Assembly (NCBI RefSeq): GCF_029168945.1
Contig: NC_083607.1
Span: 11,178,001-11,242,000 of the forward strand
DNA from: Cannabis sativa
Lineage: Eukaryota > Streptophyta > Magnoliopsida > Rosales > Cannabaceae
DNA length: 64,000 bases
Direction of reading: 5' to 3'
Under the pieces are notes generated by a model. It was not told the origin of the DNA and ran no database searches. It worked only from the letters and a program-made list of their open reading frames with translations. The stretch's first letter is position 1, and every line of letters begins with the position of its first letter. A program made the position numbers and the translations under genes. Shown here in pieces: positions 50,226 through 61,104 of this stretch.

Positions 50226-51825
50226 AATTTGATATATTATGGTGTGTTTTTTATAGGGTCCACTCGCTCAACCGCCTTCAAGAGGTGATGCGTCGAATGG
50301 AAAATCTCCCATGCTTTCTCCACAAGGCGGTCATGATGAAGAAGATGAATTATTCTCGCGAAAGGTCATGGATTTGATCCCTAAATCGCGAAAATAGATG
50401 GTTTCTGAATTTCTAAAACTCAAAGATAAACGTGATATAATAACAATTCCGGTGCCCCGAAGATCATAACACCGCGTACCCAGATCACGTTATCTGGAGA
50501 GGATTTGCAGCATGTTGCATTATGTGACTTCATCGGCAAATAGGAAATGCTGTTTGGAATGATGTATACTCTTCTTTAATCTAATTAACCTTATATATCA
50601 AATTCTAGTGAAATTATTATACGACACTAATACTTAACAATTTAATGTAGGCACATCTGGGAGAGCATAAACGATTTGAGAAAAATCTTCAATGTTCTGA
50701 CCCAGCGCTTCTCGCAATGAATGGTATCAAAGATGAAGAGAAGAGTCAGTCTTTTGACAATGCAGCAAGACGATTGGCTGCTTGGTTATCATTGATGAAT
50801 AACAACCACCAAATGTTCTTTATACCCTGGAATATCGGGTAAATACTATTTAATTTTTTAGTGCTTATTGTTTATCTCTATATTTTAACTTGGAATTATT
50901 TTTATACTATCTTACCTATAACCCAATATATATAATTTTCTAGTGTGCACTAGATGCTAGAGGTCGTTGCGCCAAGGAAAGTTATCCATTTAGACCCTAT
51001 ACATGGCCACCAAGTTCCCGAACAAACTACTGCAATGTTGAAAAGGTAATAATTTAATGACTATTTATGTAACAAATTACTTAATTAACTAATGAATTGA
51101 AATGTTAATATAATTTTTCAAACAGAGCATACGAATATATAGGGACATCAAATGCGTATCTTGGGTCGTAGTCAGGAATTTCACTAGAAACTTTTCCAAG
51201 ACAACCTAAAAATCAAGAATGTAGTTTTTATACTTTGAAATACATGACTGACATCGTCGCACGTGCAGACCCAAACCGTTATATACAAGATCAAAAAGCA
51301 GTAAGTTTTAATTATTGATTATGGTATTTATATAATAACAATTAATAATATATATAAACTAATATAAATTTTTACTTTTTTTCAATTTGGAGACAAGCAG
51401 GAATACAATCCAAAAATAAATTTATTACTAGTACAGCGACAGTGGATAGAACGGTTGATGGCGGTAATTCATGAAGACTTGGACGATTGATGCTGAAAGG
51501 CCTAAGAATTTTCTTCCCTAGCTTATTTTTTTAAGTTAACTTGTAGTTAGATTTATTAACTTGTTAATACTTGGACTAATTTTACAATATTTGTGTAAAA
51601 TTTAATTGTAATTTATTTAATTAATTCTATGAAATAAAAAAAGGTATTTTGGCCAATCATAAAATTAATTTAAATAATATTTAATTTACCTTTTAAAAAA
51701 TAAATATCTAATTTAAATTTAAATTAAATAATATAATATGTAAATTAATAAATATATTTAATTAAATTAAATAAACTGAAAAAAAAATAATCAATATATA
51801 TTTGTTGTCGGTTGTTATGGGTGTA

Positions 51826-51861
51826 TATGGCGTCAGTTATTGGCTAGGAACTGACGCCATA
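51826..51861 (+). repeat. Right subterminal hairpin of the CACTA element
   Basis: TATGGCGTCAGTT (51826-51838) faces its exact inverse at 51849-51861. It is the counterpart of the left-end hairpins, with one G-to-A change in the stem (GTCAG against GTCGG). Confidence 0.75.
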
Positions 51862-51954
51862 TCTACCTGTATGGCGTCGGTAGCAAACTTTGCCAAAACT
51901 AATGCTGAAAGGCTTTAAAAATCGCCTCTAAAGGGTGTTTTTGTAGTAGTGGAT

Positions 51955-52124
51955 GGTCAAGACGGAATTAGATTCTGATCAGTAGAATCCACCGCACTAA
52001 GCCACACGTCAACCTGGGCATTGGGCGCTTCCCGGATGACTTTGCGCGGCTCATTTTAATACTTCTAAGGCAATCGAGATTGCGGTGAAGTTTTCATATC
52101 CCGTTTTTGACCAAAATAAAGAGT
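51955..52124 (-). repeat. Inverted fragment of the Gypsy-like repeat seen at 59786-59945
   Basis: The reverse complement reads TTTATTTTGGTCAAAAACGG, CCTTAGAAGTATTAAAA, GGAAGCGCCCAATGCCCAGG, TTGACGTG, then GATTCTACTGATCAGAATCT. The same series occurs at 59786-59945. It is the sequence immediately right of the CACTA insertion. Confidence 0.65.
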
Positions 52125-53249
52125 TGTTGGGAAAAACGATAATCTTCAAGCGCAGCAAAATAATAAAGAAATAAAGCGAAGAAATTTACTCAGTTTTGTA
52201 AAACTACCAAACACACAAAGAGAGATATATTTCACTTATCACTTCAAAATTACATATACTCTCTATCTAAATCTCTCCACCCAAATCCCAATACATCATT
52301 TGCTTCTTCCTCACTCTCACCACACAACAAACTCACACACCATTTTCTTTTCACAACTCACTATTTTTTTCTCACATACACATCTCTCTATCACACAAAA
52401 TACATATTTATAAAGTTACAAAATTTGGGCATCAAGACCACTTGGGGACCAAGACATTCCAAAGCTTTCTTAATAAAACTTTTCTAAACTTGGCCACTAA
52501 GATTTTGCTTTTCCAATAATTAATAATTACCCAAAAGAAATTACAACTTTACAAATATAGATAAATAAATAAAGAAATAGATAATTTGAGTCAAAAGAGC
52601 TCTATTCAGTTTTGTTAAGGTAAAATTAGACAAATTGCCCCTTGCAAGAAGGGAGAGTTTCAGCTCAAACGTCTCACATGAAAATCGTATTTTACATTTT
52701 AAGAGGCCTTATCAATGGTGTTTAAGGATTTTAAACCTCATCTTGAATTCTTAAACTGAGCTTTACAAAATGAGAAGAAATTAAATTCAAAGATTTTGAA
52801 TTTTTACCCGAATTTGAGAAATACTTGAAGAACAAATAGAAGTAGATCGAATTCTTAGAATCTCGGGTTTCTCTAATAGGCGTTTAAAGCATATGGAAAA
52901 TGTGATTAGAGAAATCTTTTATTTTTAGCAATTGATATCCTTTATTCCTTTGCCAATAATGAGTTAATTTAAATTTAAATTTAAAAAGTAAGATAAGAGA
53001 ATAAGAGATATATATTTATATATATAGAGAGAGAGAGAGAGAGAAATTTGAGACCTTTTCTCTGTTCCTTCCTATTTATCTTTAATTGTGGAACTCCCCA
53101 TTTCAAAAGGGAATAGGGATTTGAAATTCCTACTCACGCTAGGAATCATTGAAGAATAGAAAACAATTCCTAAGATTGTCAAAAGATTCTCAACTGGTAG
53201 TTTTGAGAGAAACGAGCTTAGTTCGATGCTAAAACAAAGTGAATTTCCT
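52125..53249. other. Unresolved segment, possibly a minus-strand LTR fragment
   Basis: It starts TGTTGGGAAAAACG and has a possible minus-strand TATA sequence (TTTATAAATATG) near 52415-52405, as an LTR might. No second end, TSD or coding trace was found. A (GA)n run lies at about 53026-53044. Confidence 0.35.
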
Positions 53250-54328
53250 GACAGTTTTAAATAATTGGGTAATGTATTGTCGTCGGGCTCTATAAACATT
53301 CCCTATTTGACTTTTGCAAGAATTGGTGGAATAGGCAACGGGTGAAAACATTCGGCAAAAAAATTTCTCAACGGTTTAAAATCGTCGGCAAAAGTGTTAT
53401 TGCTGAAGATTTTAAACTGTCAAATACACCAAAAAAATTGAAAAAAAAAAGTCCAAATCTGAGATAATCTCAGATCTACAAAACAAAAATAATCTCCGAA
53501 ATAATCTCAGTAATCTCAACCCAAATATAAAAAATTACTTTAATCTAAATTAAGATCCAATAATTAAAGAAAATAAGAAAAGATAACATTCATATATACA
53601 TACAAGAGAGAGCTAGACAAATTAATGACAGAGGAGACCACCAATGACAAAGATGGGCTAGACGCACAATGACAACGATGGGGAAGAGAAGAGATCGATG
53701 AGTGAACGTCAAACTTGCAAAATGTGAGAGAGAGTTAAATCCAAAGACATAGAGAGATAGACATCAAGATAAAGAAATGGGAGAGATCAAAACAAGGTGA
53801 GAAAAACTTAGCCTCATCGATGCTAATTATGAAAAACAAAGGAGTTGCGCTTCCCGATGGGACAAGGGGAGAGAGTGAAAGAGCACGACAAACAAAGAAG
53901 GAGACACTCAATGGTGGTGGCCTTTAGAATCGTCGTAAAAAGAACAAGAGAGTCAAAGTTTTTGTGAGTTAACGTTTAAATTGAGATTTCGAATTTGGGG
54001 TATTATTATAGGCCGAGATGACCTAAAAAAGAAGAACAAGTATCCCCGATGGTTGAAAACCGCGGGATATAATATAGTCAACAATTTTAAATCGTCAACT
54101 ATAAAATACCCGACGGTTTTCAACAGTCGAGGATACCCATTAAAAAACCTCGCTCTAATTTTTTATGTGCCTATAATAAACCGTAGGGGACGCCCTACAA
54201 CTGTTTAAAAATATGGGGAATACTCAACTATAGCTGAAAGTTTTAAAAACTCACATATCTTAATTAGTGACGATCTTTGAAAAAACTAATTTGAGGACCG
54301 ACAGGTTTAAGCCCTTTTGTAGTAGTGG
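53250..54328 (+). mobile_element. Right part of a second CACTA-like element, left end not found
   Basis: The right end read inward is CACTACTACAAAAGGGC, the CACTA terminal pattern. Repeated stems of the type CGACGGTTTTxAAA and its inverse occur near 53370 (CAACGGTTTAAAATCGTCGG) and 54040-54130, resembling CACTA subterminal repeats. In between is GA-rich leader-like sequence (53600-53950). No transposase domain or matching left terminus was found, so the element is truncated or very short. Confidence 0.6.
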
Positions 54329-54424
54329 TTCACGTCATTACTCGACCTCACATAAATTTAAAATTAACTTGGGGGACAAATATTTACCCAAAAACTAATC
54401 CGGGTAACATGGACATCAGTGTTT

Positions 54425-56334
54425 TGTTGGAATATATTTTACCAGGATCTTAGATCTACTCACAAGTATGCTGTTTAAACACCCTAAATATGAACTTTCT
54501 AAAACGATAAATTAAACACATATAAAGTTAAGAAAACCTTACATTGATGCAGCGGAATTAATGTCTCCTTCCACTCAGATCTCTAACCCTTGTATCCTTT
54601 CTGTAGCAGAGTATAATGAAGATCTGAGCCCGAATGTACTTCTTCTTCAAGTTTGATCCTTCACAGTCTTCCAATCTATGATTGAGTTACTGCTTGCTGT
54701 GTGTGGGTACTTACTCTTTCACTAGGGTCGAAATTGATGAAGGGAAAAGAGAAGAGAGGGTTTCAGCCAAGTATAGAAAGTGAGGAAGGCTCAGTTTTTC
54801 TGAAGAGAGAAATTTCTGTCAGAAAAGGTTATTGAAAAACTTGTGTTTTGACTGAGCCATCACTTTCTATTTATAGGCAACTACTAGGTTTAAGTTAGGA
54901 ATTATTTGGCATTAAAATAATGAACATATTAATTTGAAAAACCTATTCAAGTGGCCGGCCATGGTGTGTTAATGGGCCTCACTTGATTTTGCAGTTTTAT
55001 CAAATTTTATCTCTATTTTCTCAAAAACGCCAATTTTCCAATTCTAACCTTTTAAATGCCAAAACTAATTATTTAATAACTAAAATAGATTATTAAATAA
55101 TATTGTCATTTAATTTAATTATTAATTAGACATATAAAGTCTATTAATAAATAAATAAACTTAGAAACTCTTTTCTTTACAATTTCACCCATGCTTAGTG
55201 AAAATTCATAAAATTAGACATAGTCTAACTTTAGAATTATAATTGATCAATCATGAATCAATTAATGAGTCTTACAAGCAGAATGTTCTCAACTAGAATG
55301 GGGACCATGGATCTATATGTTGAGCTTCCAATAAGTGAACCAAATTTACCAAGTAAATTCCTACTTATTAATTCTTCGTTGAATCCACTCTTAGAACTTA
55401 GAATTGCACTCTCAGACTTATATAGAGCATATTGTATGTTCCACGATATCAATATGCTATCTCATTTAACCATTGTTATAATCTTATTGTGATTTAAAGA
55501 TCCTCTATATAGATGATCTACATCGAGATGGGATTTCTTTACCGTTCTCACCCCTCAATGTATTTTGCCCCTTAAAACACTTAGCTACCTGTAAATGGTG
55601 TTTAGTGATCTAATAATTAGTCAGTTCAACAAGAGCTCATCCATTTACTTCTATTTGCTAAGCTCGAAGGGAATCATCACTTGACTTCTATACACCGGTA
55701 GAAGCTATAGATTCCATATTTATGTTTAGCACTCCCACTCAATCATACTATCATGTTCCCAAAATATACGTATCACCCTCACCCAAAAGTAGGCTTAACT
55801 AATAAATCTAAGAACATGAATAGCACTCCTGAGTTGAGCCTAAGCATATCAGGATTTAGATTCTTTTAATCTTTAGATCAACTACTGATATTGACTTGGA
55901 AAGATATGTATAACGGTAAGTTTGTAATATCTTAACTTAGTCGCAATATCGGTCCAGTCTAATGTATACTCCATACATTCGAAACTAGTATACTTTACTA
56001 ATGTCCTGGAAAGAACATAACACTTACTCCAAGTGTAAGTACACATCATCGCTGATTATCACATTAGTGTAAATCCAATAACACTGATGAAACAGGGACC
56101 AATACTTTTGATTCATATGATCATAATCACATTCCACTGTGTTGACAATACTGTAATTGTGAATAAACATATGATCTGGATTTAACTGATTTTGTGTGTA
56201 TGAATGTAATAAACATATTAAACATATTAAACCCTTAGCATGTAAAATTCATGCAAACATCAATCACTTCAAATTTCTTATATTGATAACTAATCAGATT
56301 GTAAAGAGTTTTATTTAGGGCATAAAACCCAACA
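54425..56334 (-). mobile_element. Solo LTR (TGTTGG family), minus strand, TSD TGTTT
   Basis: 1,910 bp from TGTTGGAATATATTTTACC to GGGCATAAAACCCAACA, with TGTTT at 54420-54424 and 56335-56339. It is highly similar to the copies at 42788 and 57796. No internal element sequence remains. Confidence 0.92.
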
Positions 56335-56386
56335 TGTTTGACATGTGGCAAGAAAAAAAAACATCTCGGCATTGAGTAGTCTTGAG

Positions 56387-56667
56387 CAGGGCCGGCCCTG
56401 AGAATATATGGGCCTATGGCGAATTAGATTTTTTGAGGCCCTCAAAATTATATATAAAAATATATTGAAAAGAGTGTTATGGGATTCAAACCCCTGACAT
56501 TGTATAAAATGTCATACACCTTAATCAACTAACCTATTAATATTTATTGTTTTTAATACACTTAATTTTACTTCAATAAAAGTCTAATATTTTCTTTTTA
56601 TTTTGGGCCCCCAAAAGGTGTGGGCCCTAGGCATGGGCCTAGCCCGCCTATGCCTAGGTTCGGCCTG
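56387..56667. mobile_element. hAT-type MITE, 281 bp, 8-bp TSD GTCTTGAG
   Basis: It begins CAGGGCCGGCCCTGAG and ends, read inward, CAGGCCGAACCTAGGC. Perfect 8-bp duplications GTCTTGAG lie at 56379-56386 and 56668-56675, the length typical of hAT transposons. There is no coding capacity. GGGATTCAAACCCC near 56482 resembles a tRNA T-arm but no tRNA fold is present. Confidence 0.88.
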
Positions 56668-56859
56668 GTCTTGAGTCATAGTAGTCAACCAGGGAGAGGT
56701 CGCTATCCCTGCGCCCACGTTGACTCTAGGAACTCCAAAATGAGTGATTAAATCCTCCCAAAATGTTTCCGTCTCACTATCTTTCAGTATAATAAACAAA
56801 TAAGAAAAGAAGAATCCATGTCCAAGCCTTAGAAACTAAAAATAGATGAAATAACACCC

Positions 56860-57795
56860 TTGAAGTCCACTCGGGTGCCTAGGGTTTTCACCCAGCGCCC
56901 AAGTTGACAATCCAACTAGGGTTTCAGTTTTTAACCATCATAGTGCAAATGGCTCAAAAATTTTACTTTGACATGAATAATACCTATCACGAACATGTTA
57001 AAGGCATTATAATCAAAATTAGAGCATTTTCCGTCCGGAGCACTCGGGCTCCTAGTGCCTGAGCAACCTTGATGCACCTAGCGCCTAGGTTGACATGCAA
57101 TATTGTCAACTTGGTGCACTTGAAACCACAATATTGAAGAAATATCCAAAGTATGTTCTTTGTCTCCATCCAAAATATGTAAGCAAGTGTTTTCAGAAAA
57201 GAAATAGATTGACCTTGAGCACACACTTGGACCCAATACCCAAGATGACCTAATGCTAGGTCCAAACGGCCTAGTTGACATATTGTCATCCAGGGCTATT
57301 TCCAACATCAGATCAGAAGAAGTCTTCTTATCATATTCTTCATTTTCATCAATAATTAATATTTGGGTGCTTTTTGAAATTAAATGAAGTCATCTGGGAG
57401 CCAAAACAGGGAAGTTTCAACCTAGGCTATTTTGACATCGGCATTGGGCCCAGCATCCAGGTACACATTTTGTCAACCTTGGCTATTTCCAATTAGTTTT
57501 TTTAGAAGTATTGTCGGCATATTCTTTGTTTTCACAAATAACTGAGATACGAGTATTTTCGAGAATCAAACTAAATCATTTGGTGTCAAAAGCTGGACCC
57601 AGTGCCTAGGTTGACATTGGCGATGGGCCCAGTGCCTAGGTTAACATTTTGTCAACCTGTGATATTTCTAATCAGTTTTCCCCAAAATTGTTTTGGGCAT
57701 CCTTTCTGTTTAAACAATAACATGGATTTAAGTGATCACGTAGAGAAAATGAGATATCTAAGGAGCCAGAATAGGGTACCCAACAACTAGGTTAA
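56860..57795 (+). repeat. Tandem array of about 185-bp units, continuing at 59695
   Basis: About five imperfect units share a head like CCCAGTGCCTAGGTTGACA, ATTTTGTCAACCT and GGCTATTTCCAA, then a tail with CATATTCTT, TTTTCA-AATAA and AAAT-A-GTCAT-TGG-AGCCA. Unit starts near 57035, 57221, 57411, 57598 and 57775 give spacings of roughly 177-190 bp. The array is cut by the solo LTR at 57796 and resumes at 59695 (TGGGCGTTGGGCCCTGCGCC). Confidence 0.7.
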
Positions 57796-59694
57796 TGTTG
57801 GAATTTATTTTACCAGGATCTTAGATCTACTCACAAGTATGTTGTTTAAACACCCTAAATATGAACTTTCTAAAACGTTAAATTAAACACATATAAAGTT
57901 AAGAAAAACCTTACATTGATGCAGCAGAATTAATGTATCCTTCCGCTCAGATCTCTAACCCTTGTATCCTTTCTGTAGCAGAGTATAATCAAAATCTGAG
58001 CCCGAATGTCCTTCTTCTTCAAGTTTGATGCTTCACAGTCTTCCAATCTATGATTGAGTTACTGCTTGCTGTGTGTGGGCACTTACTCTTTCACTAGGGT
58101 CGAAATTGATGAAGGAGAAAAGATAAGAGAGGGTTTCGGCCAGGTATAGAAAGTGGGGAAGGCTTAGTTTTTCTGAAGAGAGAAATTTCTGTCAGAAATG
58201 CTTGTGAAAACTTGTTATTTGACTAAGCCATCACCTTCTATTTATAGGCAACTACTAGATTTAGGTTAGGAATTATTTGGCATTAAAATAATGAAAAAAT
58301 CAATTTGAAACTCCACATTTAGTGGCCGGCCAAGGTGTAGTAGTGGGCCCCACATGATTTTGCAGTTTTATCAAATTTTATTTCTATTTTCTTAAAAACG
58401 CCAATTTTCCAATTCTAACCTTTTAAATGCCAAAACTAATTATTTAATAACTAAAATAGATTATTAAATAATATTGTCATTTAATTTAATTATTAATTAG
58501 ACATATAAAGTCTATTAATAAATAAATAAACTTAGAAACTCTTTTCTTTACAATTTCACCACTGCTTAGTGAAAATTCATAAAATTAGACATAGTCTAAC
58601 TTTAGAATTATAATTGATCAATCACGAATCAATTAATGAGTCTTACAAGCAGAATGTTCTCAACTAGAATGGGGCCCATAGATCTATATGCTGAGCTTCC
58701 AATAAGTGAACCAAATTTACCAAGTAAATTCCTACTTATTAATTCTTCGTTGAATCCACTCTTAGAAATTAGAATTGCACTCTCAGACTTATATAGAGCA
58801 TATTGTATGTTCCACGATATCAATATGCTATCTCATTTAACCATTGTTATAATCTTATTGTGATTTAAAGATCCTCTATATAGATGATCTACATCGAGAT
58901 GGGATTTCTTTACCGTTCTCACCCCTCATTGTATTTTGCCCCTTAAAACACTTAGCTACTTGTAAATGGTGTTTATTGATCTAATGATTAGTCAGTTAAA
59001 CAAGGGCTCATCCATTTACTTCTATTTGCTAAGCTCGAAGGGAATCATCACTTTACTTCTACACACCAGTAGAAGCTATAGATTCCATATTTATGTTCAG
59101 CACTCCCACTCAATCATACTATCATGTTTCCAAAATATACGTATCACCCTGACCTAAAAGTAGGCTTAACTAATAAATCAAAGAACATGAATAGCACTCT
59201 TGAGTTGAGCCTAAGCATATCAGGATTTAGATTCTTTTAATCTTAAGATCAACTACTGATATTGACTTGGAAAGATATGTATAACGGTAAGTTTGTAATA
59301 TCTTAACTTAGTTGCAATATCGGTCCAGTCCAATGTATACTCCATACATTCGAAACTAGTACACTTTACTAATGTCCTGAAAAAGAACATAACACTTACT
59401 CCAAGTGTAAGTACACATCATCGCTGATTATCACATTAGTGTAAATCCAATAACACTGATGAAACAGGGACCAATTCTTTTGATTCATATGATCACAATC
59501 ACATTCCACTATGTTGACGATACTGTAATTGTGAATAAACATATGATCTGGATTTAACTGATTCTGTGTGTAAATGTAATAAACATATTGAACCACTAGC
59601 ATGTAAAATTCATGCAAACATCAATCACTTCAAATTTCTTATATTGAAACTAATCAGATTGTAAAGAGTTTTATTTACGGCATAAAATCCAACA
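57796..59694 (-). mobile_element. Solo LTR (TGTTGG family), minus strand, TSD GTTAA
   Basis: 1,899 bp from TGTTGGAATTTATTTTACC to GGCATAAAATCCAACA, with GTTAA at 57791-57795 and 59695-59699. It inserted into the 185-bp repeat array. It is very similar to 54425-56334. Confidence 0.92.
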
Positions 59695-61104
59695 GTTAAC
59701 ATGGGCGTTGGGCCCTGCGCCCAGGCTAACATTCAACTTGGAGTGTGTGGTTCTGCTCCTCAAATACAAATTCTGCTCTAGGAGTTCTTCTTATTTTGGT
59801 CAAAAACAGGGTAGGAGACCTTGTTCAAAAACTTGAATTCCTTAGAAGTATCAAAACAAGCATTAGAAAACTACCCGAGAAGCACCCAACAGCCAGCTTG
59901 ACGTATAGCCTGGTGCGTTGGGTTCTGCTTATTAGATTCTAATTCTATATCGAGCATCTAACTATTTTATTGTAGTAAATTAGAGCTACAACACGTGACA
60001 GGTCAAATTCACACTTTGATATTTCACCTTTTGAACTAGGTGGAATATCAGCACAATCATGAAGTTTCAAGTCTACATGATTTCACTAAAAAGTGATATC
60101 TCCGAGAATTGGTGAACAACTTCACCAGAACTAAGAATTAACTAAGTGATGCTAACATATCACTTAGGCATCAAAAATACAAGTTTGTGAAATTTTTTTC
60201 ACTTACTTAAGCATCTAGGTTGACGTTAGTATGTCAACGCAGGTGCTGGATCCTGAACAACCTTCATTAAAACGACCATAACTCCCTCAATATTTATCTA
60301 TGCGATTCAACTTTTATTTTAAAGCCCCTTCGAAGATCTTTCAACTCATGTCTCATACCCACATCTCAACTCTGAAGACATCAAGTCCCAACTCCATCCC
60401 CAAAACAAGTGTGATTTTTTCCACAAATTACCAAAAATTGATCCAACGGACAAGATCCAGGCTCAAAAAATTGACAATTTTTATTAAGAGTCAATTTTTG
60501 CCATTAGATCATCATAAATGGTCAAGATCAACCCAAAGTAATTTTTTTATATTTTTTGAATTCTTTTATTAATATTTTAATAGCACCTCCTTCCATATAA
60601 ATGAGAGCTCCACAACTTTATTTTTTCTCATTCTTCTAAGTTCCTGTAAGGTCAGAGCATCTCTCTCTACTTTCTCTCTCTAGAAATTAGAGCTCTTGCC
60701 TTACCCAAGTTCTTGTAATTCTTGTGAGCAATAAAACTCGAAGTAGATGTAGCTCGACGCAATGACGGAACTATGTTGCTGGCTGCAGGGGCCATGGCCC
60801 CTCCTCACATTTTGATTTTTAAATGTATATACATATATTCATAGGCTCTCTATATTAATTGCTTTTTTTAAAATATATATTTCTTGATAAAAAATTGACT
60901 ATTTCAAAACTCAAAAGCTCATAAATGGGCCAATGATTATTTATGCTTTTATACTAAAACAATTTTGTTTAGAATTGTATCAATATCATTTGCATCCTAT
61001 ACATTTTATAGTTCACTCTTTTTGATTTTTTTTTCTTTTGAAAGTTCTTTTTCTAATTTTAAAAAATTTATTTTTCAATAAATTTAAATATCAAAGTATG
61101 CTCT

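Larger units (their letters stand above)
46336..51490 (+). pseudogene. CACTA accessory transposase (Ptta/En/Spm, Transposase_24-like) joined to a Ulp1-like protease
   Basis: Proposed exons: 46336-46402 joined to 48310-48530 once the solo LTR and one GATAC copy are removed, then 48616-48834, 48912-49004, 49080-49190, 49277-49389, 49471-50001, about 50258-50570, 50651-50838, about 50943-51044, 51126-51300 and about 51401-51490. Most introns start GT and end AG. Early exons read RGATQMNEISKLMD and DKGQYCGKNYSNLVSTLGVR; later ones KNRMTKDIIMPALEE, HVWIESRTKRT, QALGTPEHPGRVRA and WPKYLIATPE, typical of plant Ptta/En/Spm accessory transposases that bind element ends. The last exons read MFFIPWNIG, MLEVVAPRKVIHLDP and FPRQPKNQECSFYTLKYM, a C48 (Ulp1) peptidase with its Cys in QEC. 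In-frame stops (for example after SKLMD and in place of Trp after the likely catalytic His) and the LTR insertion mark it as broken. Confidence 0.78.
40137..51951 (+). mobile_element. CACTA (En/Spm-like) DNA transposon, 11.8 kb with nested insertions, TSD GAT
   Basis: Left end TACTACTATAATTATAGG; right end, read inward, CACTACTACAAAAACACCC. GAT flanks both sides (40134-40136, 51952-51954), the 3-bp duplication expected for CACTA elements. Both ends share AGGCTTTAGAGGCAG / TTTAGAGGCGA a little inside, and both carry subterminal hairpins of the GGCGTC(G/A)GTT type. The first base is T rather than the usual C. Inside are a multi-exon transposase/Ulp1 gene, a CACTA MITE and three solo LTRs. Without those insertions it is about 5.8 kb. 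The catalytic TNP2-type transposase was not found, so it is probably non-autonomous. Confidence 0.85.

Noticed and set aside
52125..53249. Complete solo LTR beginning TGTTGGGAAAAACG
   Set aside because: No matching right end or 5-bp TSD was found; left as an unresolved segment.
53981..54208. 75-codon ORF in plus strand
   Set aside because: It runs through the subterminal repeats of a CACTA end, so it is not likely to be coding.
56470..56500. GGGATTCAAACCCC as a tRNA T-arm or SINE B box
   Set aside because: No acceptor stem, anticodon arm or A box is present. The sequence lies inside a hAT MITE with 8-bp TSDs.
57078..57308. Overlapping minus-strand ORFs of 76 and 100 codons
   Set aside because: They lie in the roughly 185-bp tandem repeats and share no known domain.
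43633..58863. A 75-79 codon ORF repeated at 43633, 55253 and 58636 that might be a conserved protein
   Set aside because: All three lie at the same place in solo LTRs. Nearly every difference between them changes the amino acid (for example S/F, Y/C, D/N, L/P, A/V), so there is no sign of selection on a protein.
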